Source of the DNA: an uncultured Lachnospiraceae bacterium
GTDB lineage: Bacteria; Bacillota; Clostridia; Lachnospirales; Lachnospiraceae
DNA length: 64,000 nucleotides
NCBI GenBank assembly: GCA_947589315.1
Contig: CANPZE010000007.1
Coordinates: 1-64,000 of the forward strand
Direction: 5' to 3'
The position numbers and the translations under genes were made by a program. A model generated the notes under the pieces. It saw only the letters and a program-made list of their open reading frames with translations. It had not been told where the DNA came from and did no database searches. Position 1 is the stretch's first letter, and each line of letters begins with the position of its first letter. Shown here piece after piece: positions 18,716 through 28,478 of this stretch.

Positions 18716-19540
18716 ATGATGAAGGAAAAAGTAAAAATGGTATTGGGAGTTTTCCTGTTGTGGGGGGCGATGTTCCTGGCAGGCCGGGGAACCGCCGCAC
18801 TGGTACAGGGAATCCGGGGAAATACGATGGAGACTGTATCGGGACAGACGGATAACTGGGGACTGGGCTTTGGAGAGGATGGCGCCAAACCTACAGGCAA
18901 TGCCAGCCCCAAGGAACTGGAACAATATCAGGCCTATTACATGGGAGAATCCGAAGAAAAGGTAATTTACCTCACCTTTGATTGTGGCTATGAAAATGGG
19001 AACACAGAACCAATCTTAGATGCCTTAAAGAAGCACAAGGCGCCGGGAACCTTCTTTGTAGTAGGGCATTTCCTGGAGACCAGCCCGGACCTGGTCAGAC
19101 GGATGGTGGCAGAGGGGCATACCGTAGGCAACCATACCTTTCACCATCCGGATATGTCACAGATATCCGAGGAGTCTGCCTTCCGGGAGGAGATGGAGGC
19201 TACGGAAAAGCTATATAAGGAAGTGACAGGAAAGGAGATAGCCCGGTATTACCGCCCGCCTCAGGGCAAGTATAATGTACAGAACCTGGAAATGGCAAAG
19301 AAGCTTGGCTACCACACATTCTTCTGGAGCCTGGCCTATGTAGATTGGAATGTCGATAACCAGCCCTCAAAGGAAGAAGCTTTTGATAAGCTTTTAACCA
19401 GAATCCACCCTGGGGCGATCGTACTGCTCCACAATACCTCTGATACGAATGGTGCGATCCTGGATGAGCTGTTGACGAAATGGGAGGAAATGGGATATAC
19501 ATTTAAGCCTCTGGAGGATTTGATCCGGCAGGCAGGCTGA
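18716..19540 (+). CDS. pdaA: PdaA-like polysaccharide deacetylase (delta-lactam de-N-acetylase type)
   Basis: YLTFDCGYENGNTEPILDALKKH, GNHTFHHPDMS, RYYRPPQGKY. Confidence 0.88.
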   Translation: MMKEKVKMVLGVFLLWGAMFLAGRGTAALVQGIRGNTMETVSGQTDNWGLGFGEDGAKPTGNASPKELEQYQAYYMGESEEKVIYLTFDCGYENGNTEPILDALKKHKAPGTFFVVGHFLETSPDLVRRMVAEGHTVGNHTFHHPDMSQISEESAFREEMEATEKLYKEVTGKEIARYYRPPQGKYNVQNLEMAKKLGYHTFFWSLAYVDWNVDNQPSKEEAFDKLLTRIHPGAIVLLHNTSDTNGAILDELLTKWEEMGYTFKPLEDLIRQAG

Positions 19541-19572
19541 CTGCTGTTGTGTCAATGGATATGCATGGGAAA

Positions 19573-19615
19573 GGGGAGCTGCGGCATGTTACAGAATGAT
19601 GCCCGGCGGCTCCCC
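19573..19615 (+). other. Two-part hairpin between pdaA and secA
   Basis: GGGGAGC...GGCAT(11 nt)ATGCC...GCTCCCC; no U-tract. Confidence 0.5.
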
Positions 19616-19644
19616 TGGATTTGGGCAAGCCGAATTTTTGGCGG

Positions 19645-19673
19645 TTGATTTGCAGACGGAATAATGCTATACT
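19645..19673 (+). promoter_or_regulatory. Candidate SigA-type promoter for secA
   Basis: TTGATT-N17-TATACT. Confidence 0.6.
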
Positions 19674-19747
19674 CTAATGTGGTTTGTTTTATGAATTGCT
19701 TTGCTGCATCACGATATTTCGTGAAATATATATTAGGAGTGAATAAG

Positions 19748-22312
19748 ATGAGCATTTTTACCAAAATATTTGGTACACACAGTCAGCACGAATTAAAACG
19801 TATTATACCATTAGTGGATAAAATTGAAGAACTGGGGCCGGAGTATGAGCAGCTCAGTGATGAAGAGCTTCGGGACAAGACTCAGGAATTCAAAGATAGG
19901 TTAGAACAGGGAGAGACACTGGATGACATCTTGGTAGAAGCCTTCGCTACGGTAAGAGAGGCAGCAACCCGCGTATTAGGGATGCGCCATTACCGGGTAC
20001 AGCTGATGGGCGGCATTATTCTCCACCAGGGCCGCATCACAGAAATGCGTACTGGTGAAGGTAAGACCCTGGTGGCCACATTGCCGGCATATTTGAATGC
20101 CCTGGAAGGAAAAGGCGTCCATATTGTTACTGTCAATGACTATCTGGCCAAGCGTGATGCAGAATGGATGGGACAAGTCCATGAATTTCTGGGCCTGCGC
20201 GTAGGCGTGATCCTGAACTCTATGGATAACGATGAGAGGCGGGAGGCTTACCAGTGCGATATCACCTATGCTACCAACAATGAGCTGGGCTTTGATTATC
20301 TTCGTGACAACATGGTAGTGTATAAGGAACAGCTGGTACAGAGAGATCTCCATTATGCGATCATCGATGAGGTGGATTCAGTCCTGATCGATGAGGCGCG
20401 TACCCCCTTGATCATATCAGGGCAGAGTGGGAAATCCACTAAATTATATGAGGCCTGTGATATTTTTGTAAGGCAGCTGACCCGGGGAACCTATAAAGAA
20501 TTGTCCAAGATGGACATTCTGATGAATGAAGAGGAAGAAGAGACCGGAGATTACGTAGTAGATGAGAAGGATAAGAATGTCAATCTGACAGAGGATGGCG
20601 TGCGTAAGGCAGAGCGGTTCTTCAGTGTTGAGAACCTTGCCGATCCGGATAATCTGGAGCTGCAGCACAATATTAATCTGGCGCTGCGGGCGCATTCCCT
20701 GATGTTCCGGGATAAGGATTATGTGGTAGATAATGATGAAGTCCTGATCGTGGACGAGTTTACAGGGCGTATCATGCCGGGACGCCGTTTCTCAGACGGC
20801 CTTCATCAGGCAATAGAGGCGAAGGAGCATGTAAAGGTAAAAAGAGAAAGCAAAACCCTGGCTACGATCACCTTCCAGAACTTCTTTAATAAATATGCGA
20901 AGACCTGCGGGATGACGGGTACTGCCCTGACAGAGGAGAAGGAGTTCCGCGAGATTTATGGGATGGATGTGATCGAGGTGCCCACCAATCTTCCCATTGC
21001 CCGCGTAGATTATGATGATGCTGTATACAAATCCAAAGAGGATAAATTTAATGCTGTAGTTGCAGATATTGTAGCGTCCCATGAGAAGGGGCAGCCGGTG
21101 CTGGTCGGTACGATCACGATTGAGACATCAGAGCTGCTAAGCCAGATGCTGCGCCGGAAAGGGATCCCTCATAAGGTCCTGAATGCCAAGTTCCATGAAT
21201 TGGAGGCAGAGATCATTGCCGATGCAGGGCAGATGGGCGCCGTAACCATTGCCACTAATATGGCAGGACGGGGTACCGATATTAAGCTGGGTGAGGGAGT
21301 GAAAGAATTAGGCGGCCTTAAGATTATCGGAACGGAACGGCATGAGTCGCGCCGTATTGATAACCAGCTGCGCGGACGTGCCGGCCGTCAGGGAGACCCC
21401 GGGGAATCCCGCTTTTATATTTCCCTCGAGGATGACCTGATGCGTCTCTTTGGTTCCGAGAGGCTGATGGGGTTGTTTGGGGCTATGCCCGATGGGGAAC
21501 AGGTAGAACACAAGATGCTGTCCGGGGCGATAGAGAATGCCCAGAAGAAGATTGAAGGGAACAACTTTGGGATCCGTAAAAATCTGCTGGAATTTGACCA
21601 GGTCAACAACGAGCAGAGAGAAGTGATCTATAAGGAACGGCGCATGGTCCTGGACGGTGAGAGCATGAGGGATACCGTCTATAAGATGATCATGGATGTG
21701 GTGGAGAAGTGTGTGAACAAGGTGGTCGGCGATGAGCAGGCGCCGGAGGAATGGGATATCCAGGAACTGAATAATATGCTCCTGCCAATCATCCCTATGC
21801 CTAAGATCATTCTGTCAGAGGAACAGCAGAAGCATATGACCAAGGAAGAGCTGATGCAGCAGCTGAAGGAAGCGGCAGATAAGGTATATGAGGCTAAGGA
21901 GGCAGAATTCCCGGAACCGGATCAGATCCGTGAGGTGGAGCGTATTATCCTGTTGAAGATCATTGACAGGAAGTGGATGGACCATATTGATGATATGGAC
22001 CAGCTCCGTCAGGGAATTGGGCTGCAGGCTTATGGACAGCGGGATCCGGTCATCGAATACAAATTTGCCGGATTTGATATGTTCCAGGAAATGATCGATG
22101 CCATTGCAGAGGAGACGGTAAAGGCGCTGACGCATATTAAGATAGAGCAGAAGGTAGAGAGAGAGCAGGTAGCCAAGGTGACAGGCACTAATAAGGATGA
22201 CACCGCCGCCAAGGCTCCCAAGCGCAGAAGCAGTAAGAAGATCCAGCCAAACGATCCTTGTCCCTGCGGCAGCGGTAAGAAATATAAGCAGTGTTGTGGG
22301 AAGAAATATTAA
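19748..22312 (+). CDS. secA: Preprotein translocase ATPase SecA
   Basis: MRTGEGKTL Walker [21 protein letters not shown]-terminal [21 protein letters not shown]. Confidence 0.97.
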   Translation: MSIFTKIFGTHSQHELKRIIPLVDKIEELGPEYEQLSDEELRDKTQEFKDRLEQGETLDDILVEAFATVREAATRVLGMRHYRVQLMGGIILHQGRITEMRTGEGKTLVATLPAYLNALEGKGVHIVTVNDYLAKRDAEWMGQVHEFLGLRVGVILNSMDNDERREAYQCDITYATNNELGFDYLRDNMVVYKEQLVQRDLHYAIIDEVDSVLIDEARTPLIISGQSGKSTKLYEACDIFVRQLTRGTYKELSKMDILMNEEEEETGDYVVDEKDKNVNLTEDGVRKAERFFSVENLADPDNLELQHNINLALRAHSLMFRDKDYVVDNDEVLIVDEFTGRIMPGRRFSDGLHQAIEAKEHVKVKRESKTLATITFQNFFNKYAKTCGMTGTALTEEKEFREIYGMDVIEVPTNLPIARVDYDDAVYKSKEDKFNAVVADIVASHEKGQPVLVGTITIETSELLSQMLRRKGIPHKVLNAKFHELEAEIIADAGQMGAVTIATNMAGRGTDIKLGEGVKELGGLKIIGTERHESRRIDNQLRGRAGRQGDPGESRFYISLEDDLMRLFGSERLMGLFGAMPDGEQVEHKMLSGAIENAQKKIEGNNFGIRKNLLEFDQVNNEQREVIYKERRMVLDGESMRDTVYKMIMDVVEKCVNKVVGDEQAPEEWDIQELNNMLLPIIPMPKIILSEEQQKHMTKEELMQQLKEAADKVYEAKEAEFPEPDQIREVERIILLKIIDRKWMDHIDDMDQLRQGIGLQAYGQRDPVIEYKFAGFDMFQEMIDAIAEETVKALTHIKIEQKVEREQVAKVTGTNKDDTAAKAPKRRSSKKIQPNDPCPCGSGKKYKQCCGKKY

Positions 22313-22363
22313 AGCGGTTGGATGGCCGGAAGGAAATAGCAAAATCAGAAAGAGGTGAGAGAA

Positions 22364-23480
22364 ATGGTAGAGTTTGACGCGATCAAGCATACATTGTCAA
22401 ATTTCGCACAGCCATTACTTGAAATGGGGGATTCACTTTGACCTGGCAAATAAAAAGGACAGAGTGGAAGAATTAGACAGAACAATGGAGGAACCTGGGT
22501 TTTGGGATGATCCCCAGCGTTCTGCCGCCATTGTGCAGGAGAGCAAGAAATTAAAAACGGTGATCGAGCGTTACGATAAGCTGTGCGGTGACCGGGAGGA
22601 TATCCTGACCTTGATCGAGCTTGCAGAGGAAGAGCAGGACGTGGGGATGCTTTCTGAGATCCAGGAAGCGGCGGATGTCTTCCAACAGGAATATGAGGCA
22701 TTGCGGATTGAAACGCTTTTGTCGGGAGAGTATGATAAGGACAATGCGATCTTAACCCTGCATGCCGGGGCAGGAGGAACCGAAAGCTGCGACTGGGCCG
22801 GCATGCTGTGCCGGATGTATCAGCGATGGGCAGAAAAACATGGGTTCCAGGTGCAGATGCTGGACTTCCTGGATGGAGAAGAAGCCGGCTATAAGTCTGT
22901 TACCCTGCAGATCAATGGAATGAATGCCTACGGTTATCTGAAATCAGAGCATGGAGTACACCGGCTGGTACGGATTTCCCCATTTAATGCGGCGGGGAAA
23001 CGGCAGACCTCCTTTGTCTCCTGTGATGTGATGCCGGATCTTGAGGAAGACCTTGATATTGAGATTGCCGATGATGATATCCGCATTGATACCTATCGTT
23101 CCAGTGGAGCAGGGGGACAGCACATCAATAAGACATCGTCTGCCATCCGTATCACCCATTTCCCTACCGGGATCGTGGTACAGTGCCAGAATGAGCGTTC
23201 CCAGCATATGAATAAGGATAAGGCTATGCAGATGCTGAAGGCAAAGCTGTATCTTCTGAAGCAGCAGGAACAGCTGGAAAAGGCCAGCGGCATCCGCGGG
23301 GAGTCGAAAGAGATCGGCTGGGGAAGCCAGATCCGTTCCTATGTGATGCAGCCCTATACTATGGTAAAGGATCATCGGACAAATGAAGAGATTGCCAACG
23401 TCCAGGGCGTGATGGATGGGAATATTGATCCGTTTATCAATGCTTATCTGGGGTATCTTCAGGCAGGCCAGTCAGAATAA
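22364..23480 (+). CDS. prfB: Peptide chain release factor 2, with programmed +1 frameshift at 22439
   Basis: Frame MVEFDAIKHTLSNFAQPLLEMGDSL stops at in-frame TGA (22439-22441) in GGGGGATTCACTTTGAC; +1 frame resumes DLANKKDRVEELDRTMEEPGFWDD; GGQ loop RSSGAGGQHINKT. Confidence 0.95.
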
Positions 23481-23510
23481 TAGAACAATAGTGTAGAAAT
23501 GAGGAGAACA

Positions 23511-24725
23511 ATGATAAAAGTCAGTGTATTAGGATATGGCACCGTAGGTTCCGGTGTGGTAGAGATTTTACGGGAGAATCATGATATCATTCAGAAACGG
23601 GTGGGGGAGGAACTTCAGCTGAAATATGTGCTGGATCTGAGAGATTTTCCCGGGGATCCGGTAGAGCAGGTATTGGTACATGATTTCCAGATCATCGCTG
23701 ATGACCCGGAGGTCCAGATTGTAGTGGAGACTATGGGCGGGCTTCATCCAGCCTATGAATTTGTAAAAACCTGCCTGGAGAGAGGGAAGAGTGTCTGCAC
23801 CTCTAATAAGGCGTTGGTGGCGGCATATGGGCCGGAGCTTCTGGAACTGGCCAAGAGCAGGAACGCCAATTTCCTGTTTGAAGCCAGTGTGGGCGGCGGT
23901 ATTCCGATCATCCGCCCGTTAAAGACTTCTCTTGCGCCTGATGAGATCCAGGAAATCTCCGGTATCCTGAATGGTACTACTAACTATATTTTGACAAAGA
24001 TGACCGAGGAAGGCCTGGATTTTGATACGGTATTAAAGGACGCCCAGGAAAAGGGATATGCGGAGAAGGATCCCACTGCAGATGTGGAGGGGTATGATGC
24101 CTGCCGTAAGATTGCCATTCTTACTTCATTGGCATACGGAAAGCAGTTGGATTTTGAGGATATTTACACAGAGGGAATTACCAAGATTACCAAAAGAGAC
24201 ATCGCATATGGAAAGAAGCTGGGCGGCAAGATTAAGATATTCGGCTCCAGCCGGAAGATCGGTGACAAAGTGAGCGCTATGGTAGCGCCGGCCCTGATCG
24301 ATGCGCAGCATCCGCTGTACAGTGTAGACGGCGTGTTTAATGCGATCCTGGTAAAGGGAAATATGGTAGGGGATGTGATGTTCTATGGGCAGGGAGCCGG
24401 CAAACTGGCTACAGCCAGCGCCGTGGTGTCTGATGTTATGGACTGCTCCAAGCATGTGAATGTCAACATCAATACTCTGTGGGATGCTGAAAAACTGGAT
24501 CTGGTACCCATGGAGGATGCAAGAAGTAAGTTCTTTGTCCGTGTCAGCGGCGCTCCTGAGGAGAACCGGGAAAAGGTCACAGCGGCCTTTGGCAGTGTGC
24601 AGCCGGTAGACGGGGGATATGGCGATGAATATGCCTTTGTGACAGAGGAGATCACAGAGGGCGCTTATGAAAAGGCGGCCCGGGAAGTAGGAAATGTGAT
24701 CAATAAGATCCGCGTCCAAATGTAA
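23511..24725 (+). CDS. hom: Homoserine dehydrogenase
   Basis: VLGYGTVGSGVVEIL, SVGGGIPIIRPL, GILNGTTNYILTKM. Confidence 0.94.
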   Translation: MIKVSVLGYGTVGSGVVEILRENHDIIQKRVGEELQLKYVLDLRDFPGDPVEQVLVHDFQIIADDPEVQIVVETMGGLHPAYEFVKTCLERGKSVCTSNKALVAAYGPELLELAKSRNANFLFEASVGGGIPIIRPLKTSLAPDEIQEISGILNGTTNYILTKMTEEGLDFDTVLKDAQEKGYAEKDPTADVEGYDACRKIAILTSLAYGKQLDFEDIYTEGITKITKRDIAYGKKLGGKIKIFGSSRKIGDKVSAMVAPALIDAQHPLYSVDGVFNAILVKGNMVGDVMFYGQGAGKLATASAVVSDVMDCSKHVNVNINTLWDAEKLDLVPMEDARSKFFVRVSGAPEENREKVTAAFGSVQPVDGGYGDEYAFVTEEITEGAYEKAAREVGNVINKIRVQM

Positions 24726-24746
24726 AAGCCAGGAAAGGGGATTGAA

Positions 24747-25949
24747 ATGAAATATATCGTGGTATTGGGAGATGGGATGGCAGATGAGCCCATTAGCCAG
24801 TTAGGGGGAAAAACGCCGCTGATGTATGCCAGTACAGAGGCGATGGACCGCCTGGCAGGCAGATCGGAACTGGGGCTGGCCTATACCATCCCAAAGGGAA
24901 TGAGCCCGGGAAGCGATACTGCCAATCTGGCAGTGATGGGATATGACCCGAAGATTTATTATACCGGCCGTTCTCCTCTGGAAGCACTGAGCATCGGTGT
25001 GCCGATGAAAGATACGGATATTGCCATCCGCTGCAATATTGTTACTGTTTCAGAGGATGATGTTCCCTATGAAGAGAAGAGGATTCTGGACCACAGCTCC
25101 GGAGAGATTTCCACCCAGGAGGCGGAAGCATTGATCCAGGCGGTTCAGAAGGAATTTAACAATGAAACGTATCAATTCTATCTGGGGACCAGCTACCGCC
25201 ATCTGACGATATGGGATCAGGGGAGCGTGGTGGAATTGACGCCTCCCCACGATATCCTGGGCAAACAGATCGGAGAATATCTTCCCGCCCAGGAAGCCCT
25301 CCGCCAGATGATGGAAAAGAGCTACGCCCTGTTGAATAACCATCCTGTGAATCTGGCACGGGCGGAGAAGGGACTGAATAAAGCAAATTCGCTTTGGTTC
25401 TGGGGAGCCGGGACCCGGCCGGCGCTGGATTCCTTCCAGGAGAAATACGGCAAGAGAGGAGCTATGATCTCTGCTGTGGATCTCTTAAAGGGGATTGCCG
25501 TGGGAGCCGGGATGGATAATATTACAGTGCCGGGAGCCAACGGCACTTTGGAGACCAATTGGGAAGGCAAGGCCGATGCTGCAGTAAAGGCATTGCTGCA
25601 GGATGGGTATGACTTTGTCTACATCCATATGGAGGCTCCGGATGAAATGGGGCACCAGGGAAGCATAGAGCGGAAGGTCAAGGCCATTGAGTATCTGGAC
25701 AGCCGGGTGCTGGCCAGACTCACACAGCAGATGGATGCTTCGGGCGAGGAATACCGTCTGTTGCTCATGCCGGATCACCCCACGCCGATCGCCTGCAGGA
25801 CCCATACATCGGATCCGGTCCCTTATCTGTTGTATGACAGCAGAAAGGATCAGAAGGCTTCCTGGCATTATAATGAGCAAGAGGCTGCAGATAGCGGAAA
25901 TGTGATAAAAGAAGGGTATACCCTGATGGGGCGTCTCCTGGAGCAGTAA
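24747..25949 (+). CDS. ApgM-family cofactor-independent phosphoglycerate mutase homolog (candidate alternative homoserine kinase)
   Basis: YIVVLGDGMADEPISQLGGKTPLMYA, GMSPGSDTANLAVMGYDP; directly downstream of hom. Confidence 0.85.
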   Translation: MKYIVVLGDGMADEPISQLGGKTPLMYASTEAMDRLAGRSELGLAYTIPKGMSPGSDTANLAVMGYDPKIYYTGRSPLEALSIGVPMKDTDIAIRCNIVTVSEDDVPYEEKRILDHSSGEISTQEAEALIQAVQKEFNNETYQFYLGTSYRHLTIWDQGSVVELTPPHDILGKQIGEYLPAQEALRQMMEKSYALLNNHPVNLARAEKGLNKANSLWFWGAGTRPALDSFQEKYGKRGAMISAVDLLKGIAVGAGMDNITVPGANGTLETNWEGKADAAVKALLQDGYDFVYIHMEAPDEMGHQGSIERKVKAIEYLDSRVLARLTQQMDASGEEYRLLLMPDHPTPIACRTHTSDPVPYLLYDSRKDQKASWHYNEQEAADSGNVIKEGYTLMGRLLEQ

Positions 25950-25954
25950 GTTTT

Positions 25955-25981
25955 AAGGGCGGCAGATACTGCCGCCCTTTT
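25955..25981 (+). terminator. Perfect 11-bp hairpin AAGGGCGGCAG-ATA-CTGCCGCCCTT between apgM and tex
   Basis: Read directly; only ~4 T in total at the 3' side, so termination is uncertain. Confidence 0.6.
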
Positions 25982-25996
25982 AGAAATGAGGAAAAA

Positions 25997-28312
25997 ATGG
26001 ACATTGAAAAGACAATAGCGCAGGAACTGGGAATTAAGGAATGGCAGGCGCAGGCAGCCGTGAAGCTGATTGATGAAGGAAATACGATCCCCTTCATTGC
26101 CAGATACCGGAAGGAGGCCCACGGCTCCCTGGATGACGAACAGTTGCGAAACCTTCATGAGAGGCTGGTATATCTGAGGAATCTGGAGGAGAAGAAGACG
26201 CAGGTGCTGTCCAGCATCGAAGAGCAGGGCAAGCTGACGCCGGAGCTGCGGGAACAGATCGCAGGAGCCCAGACCCAGGTAGAGGTAGAGGATCTGTATC
26301 GTCCCTATCGCCCTAAAAGGAGGACACGCGCTACCGTAGCCAGAGAAAAAGGCCTGGAAGGGCTGGCCAGCCTGATCCTCGCTCAGGAGACGGAGCTGCC
26401 TTTAGAAGAGGAGGCAAAGGCTTATCTCTCAGAGGAGAAAGAAGTACCGACTGTGGAGGAGGCGATTGCCGGTGCCCGGGATATCATTGCGGAAGAGATC
26501 TCCGACAATGCAGATTACCGCAGCTATATCCGCAGGCTTACTATGGAGGAAGGTAAGATCATTTCTACAGCGAAGGAAGAAAATGCCCAATCAGTTTATG
26601 AAATGTATTATTCCTTCGAGGAAGGAGTATCCAAGATTGCCGGCCATCGGGTGCTGGCTTTGAACCGCGGGGAGAAGGAGAAGTTCCTGGCCGTAAAGCT
26701 GGAGGCTCCGGAGGACAGGATTCTGCAGTATCTGCGTACTAAGATCATTACGATTGGCAATACTAATACCGGATCCGTCCTGGAGGAAGCGATCGAGGAC
26801 AGTTATAAACGGCTGATCGCTCCTGCTATTGAGAGGGAGATCCGTAATGATTTGACGGAAAAGGCAGAAGATGGAGCGATCAAGGTCTTCGGCAAGAATC
26901 TGGAACAGCTGCTGATGCAGCCTCCCATCGCCGGCAGGACGGTGCTGGGATGGGATCCGGCCTTCCGTACCGGCTGTAAGCTGGCGGTAGTAGATCCTAC
27001 GGGAAAGGTGCTGGACACTACTGTTGTTTATCCCACGCCTCCTCAGAATAAAGTGGAAGAGACGAAACGGGTCGTAAAAGCCTTGATTGAAAAGTATGAT
27101 ATTTCCCTGATCTCTGTGGGGAATGGGACGGCATCCCGGGAATCGGAAATGATCATTGCAGATATGCTCCGGGAATTGAAAAAGCCGGTGCAGTATATTA
27201 TTGTCAATGAGGCAGGAGCTTCTGTATATTCTGCCAGCAAGCTGGCCACCCAGGAGTTCCCGAACTTCGATGTGGGGCAGAGGAGCGCGGCATCCATTGC
27301 CAGAAGGCTGCAGGATCCGTTGGCAGAGCTGGTGAAGATTGACCCTCAGTCTATCGGAGTGGGGCAGTACCAGCATGATATGAACCAGAAGAAGCTGTCG
27401 GAAGCTCTCCATGGCGTGGTAGAGGATTGTGTAAATAAAGTAGGGGTAGATCTGAATACAGCATCCGCCTCCTTGTTAGAGTATATTGCGGGAATTTCCA
27501 AGACGGTGGCGCAGAACATTGTAACCTACCGGGAAGCCAATGGAAGGTTTACTGACCGCAAACAATTGCTGAAGGTAACTAAGCTGGGGCCCAAGGCATT
27601 TGAACAGTGCGCCGGCTTTATGCGGATCCAGGACGGAGATAATCCTCTGGATGCTACCAGCGTACATCCGGAATCTTATGATGCGGCCAGGGGACTGTTG
27701 GCCAGGCTGGGGCTGACTATGGAGGATGTAAAGCAATTGCAGGTACAGGCGTCCAGGCGTGGGACGGAGAAAAAGGTACAGCCGAAGGCAAAGAAGGAAT
27801 TTGTGGTACGCAATACCAGTTCTGCTTTTGGCGCCGCCTTTGCCAGGGCATTTTCCCAGGGAGGCATAGAGCTTCCACAGGAAAAGGAAGACAATGGCAG
27901 GGGGAATAGGCCGGCTGGCCTGGCGGCAAGAGTGAAGGACAGGAAAAAGATGGCGCAGGAATTGTCTATAGGGGAAATCACACTGGAGGATATTCTGAAG
28001 GAGCTGGAAAAACCGGCCAGAGACCCCAGAGACGAAATGCCGCGGCCAATCCTGCGCACGGACGTACTGGAAATGAAGGATCTGAAGGAAGGAATGATCC
28101 TAAAAGGGACAGTGCGTAATGTGATCGACTTTGGCGCTTTTGTGGATATCGGCGTGCATCAGGATGGACTGGTCCATATTTCCCAGATGTCGGACAAAAA
28201 GTTTGTAAAGCATCCTTTGGATGTGGTCAGCGTGGGTGATATCGTGGATGTTCAGGTGATGAGCGTAGATCTGAAAAAGCAGAGAATTCAGCTTACAATG
28301 AAATTGAAATAA
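25997..28312 (+). CDS. tex: Tex family RNA-binding transcription accessory protein
   Basis: [24 protein letters not shown], C-terminal S1 domain [33 protein letters not shown]-like. Confidence 0.95.
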   Translation: [771 protein letters not shown]

Positions 28313-28314
28313 TT

Positions 28315-28344
28315 TTGCCTTTTATTGTCGATATGTGTTATAAT
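28315..28344 (+). promoter_or_regulatory. Candidate promoter for ASST-like/cys cluster
   Basis: TTGCCT-N18-TATAAT. Confidence 0.5.
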
Positions 28345-28416
28345 ATGCAAAATGTGGAAGAAAATACTGTTTTGCGAACATAAAAAGGAGCAAGCTGGCC
28401 GGCAGACTATAAGGAT

Positions 28417-28478
28417 GGAGGAGTGCATGCTGCCTGTAGGCAATGTCATAGATATGACATAAATGCACGCTAGAATAA
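28417..28478 (+). promoter_or_regulatory. Structured leader: SD GGAGGAG followed by compact three-way junction, then start codon
   Basis: P1 GTGCAT 28423-28428/ATGCAC 28463-28468; P2 TGCC-TGTA-GGCA 28431-28442; P3 ATGTCAT-AGAT-ATGACAT 28443-28460; embedded 11-codon ORF ATG 28427 to TAA 28462. Confidence 0.6.
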
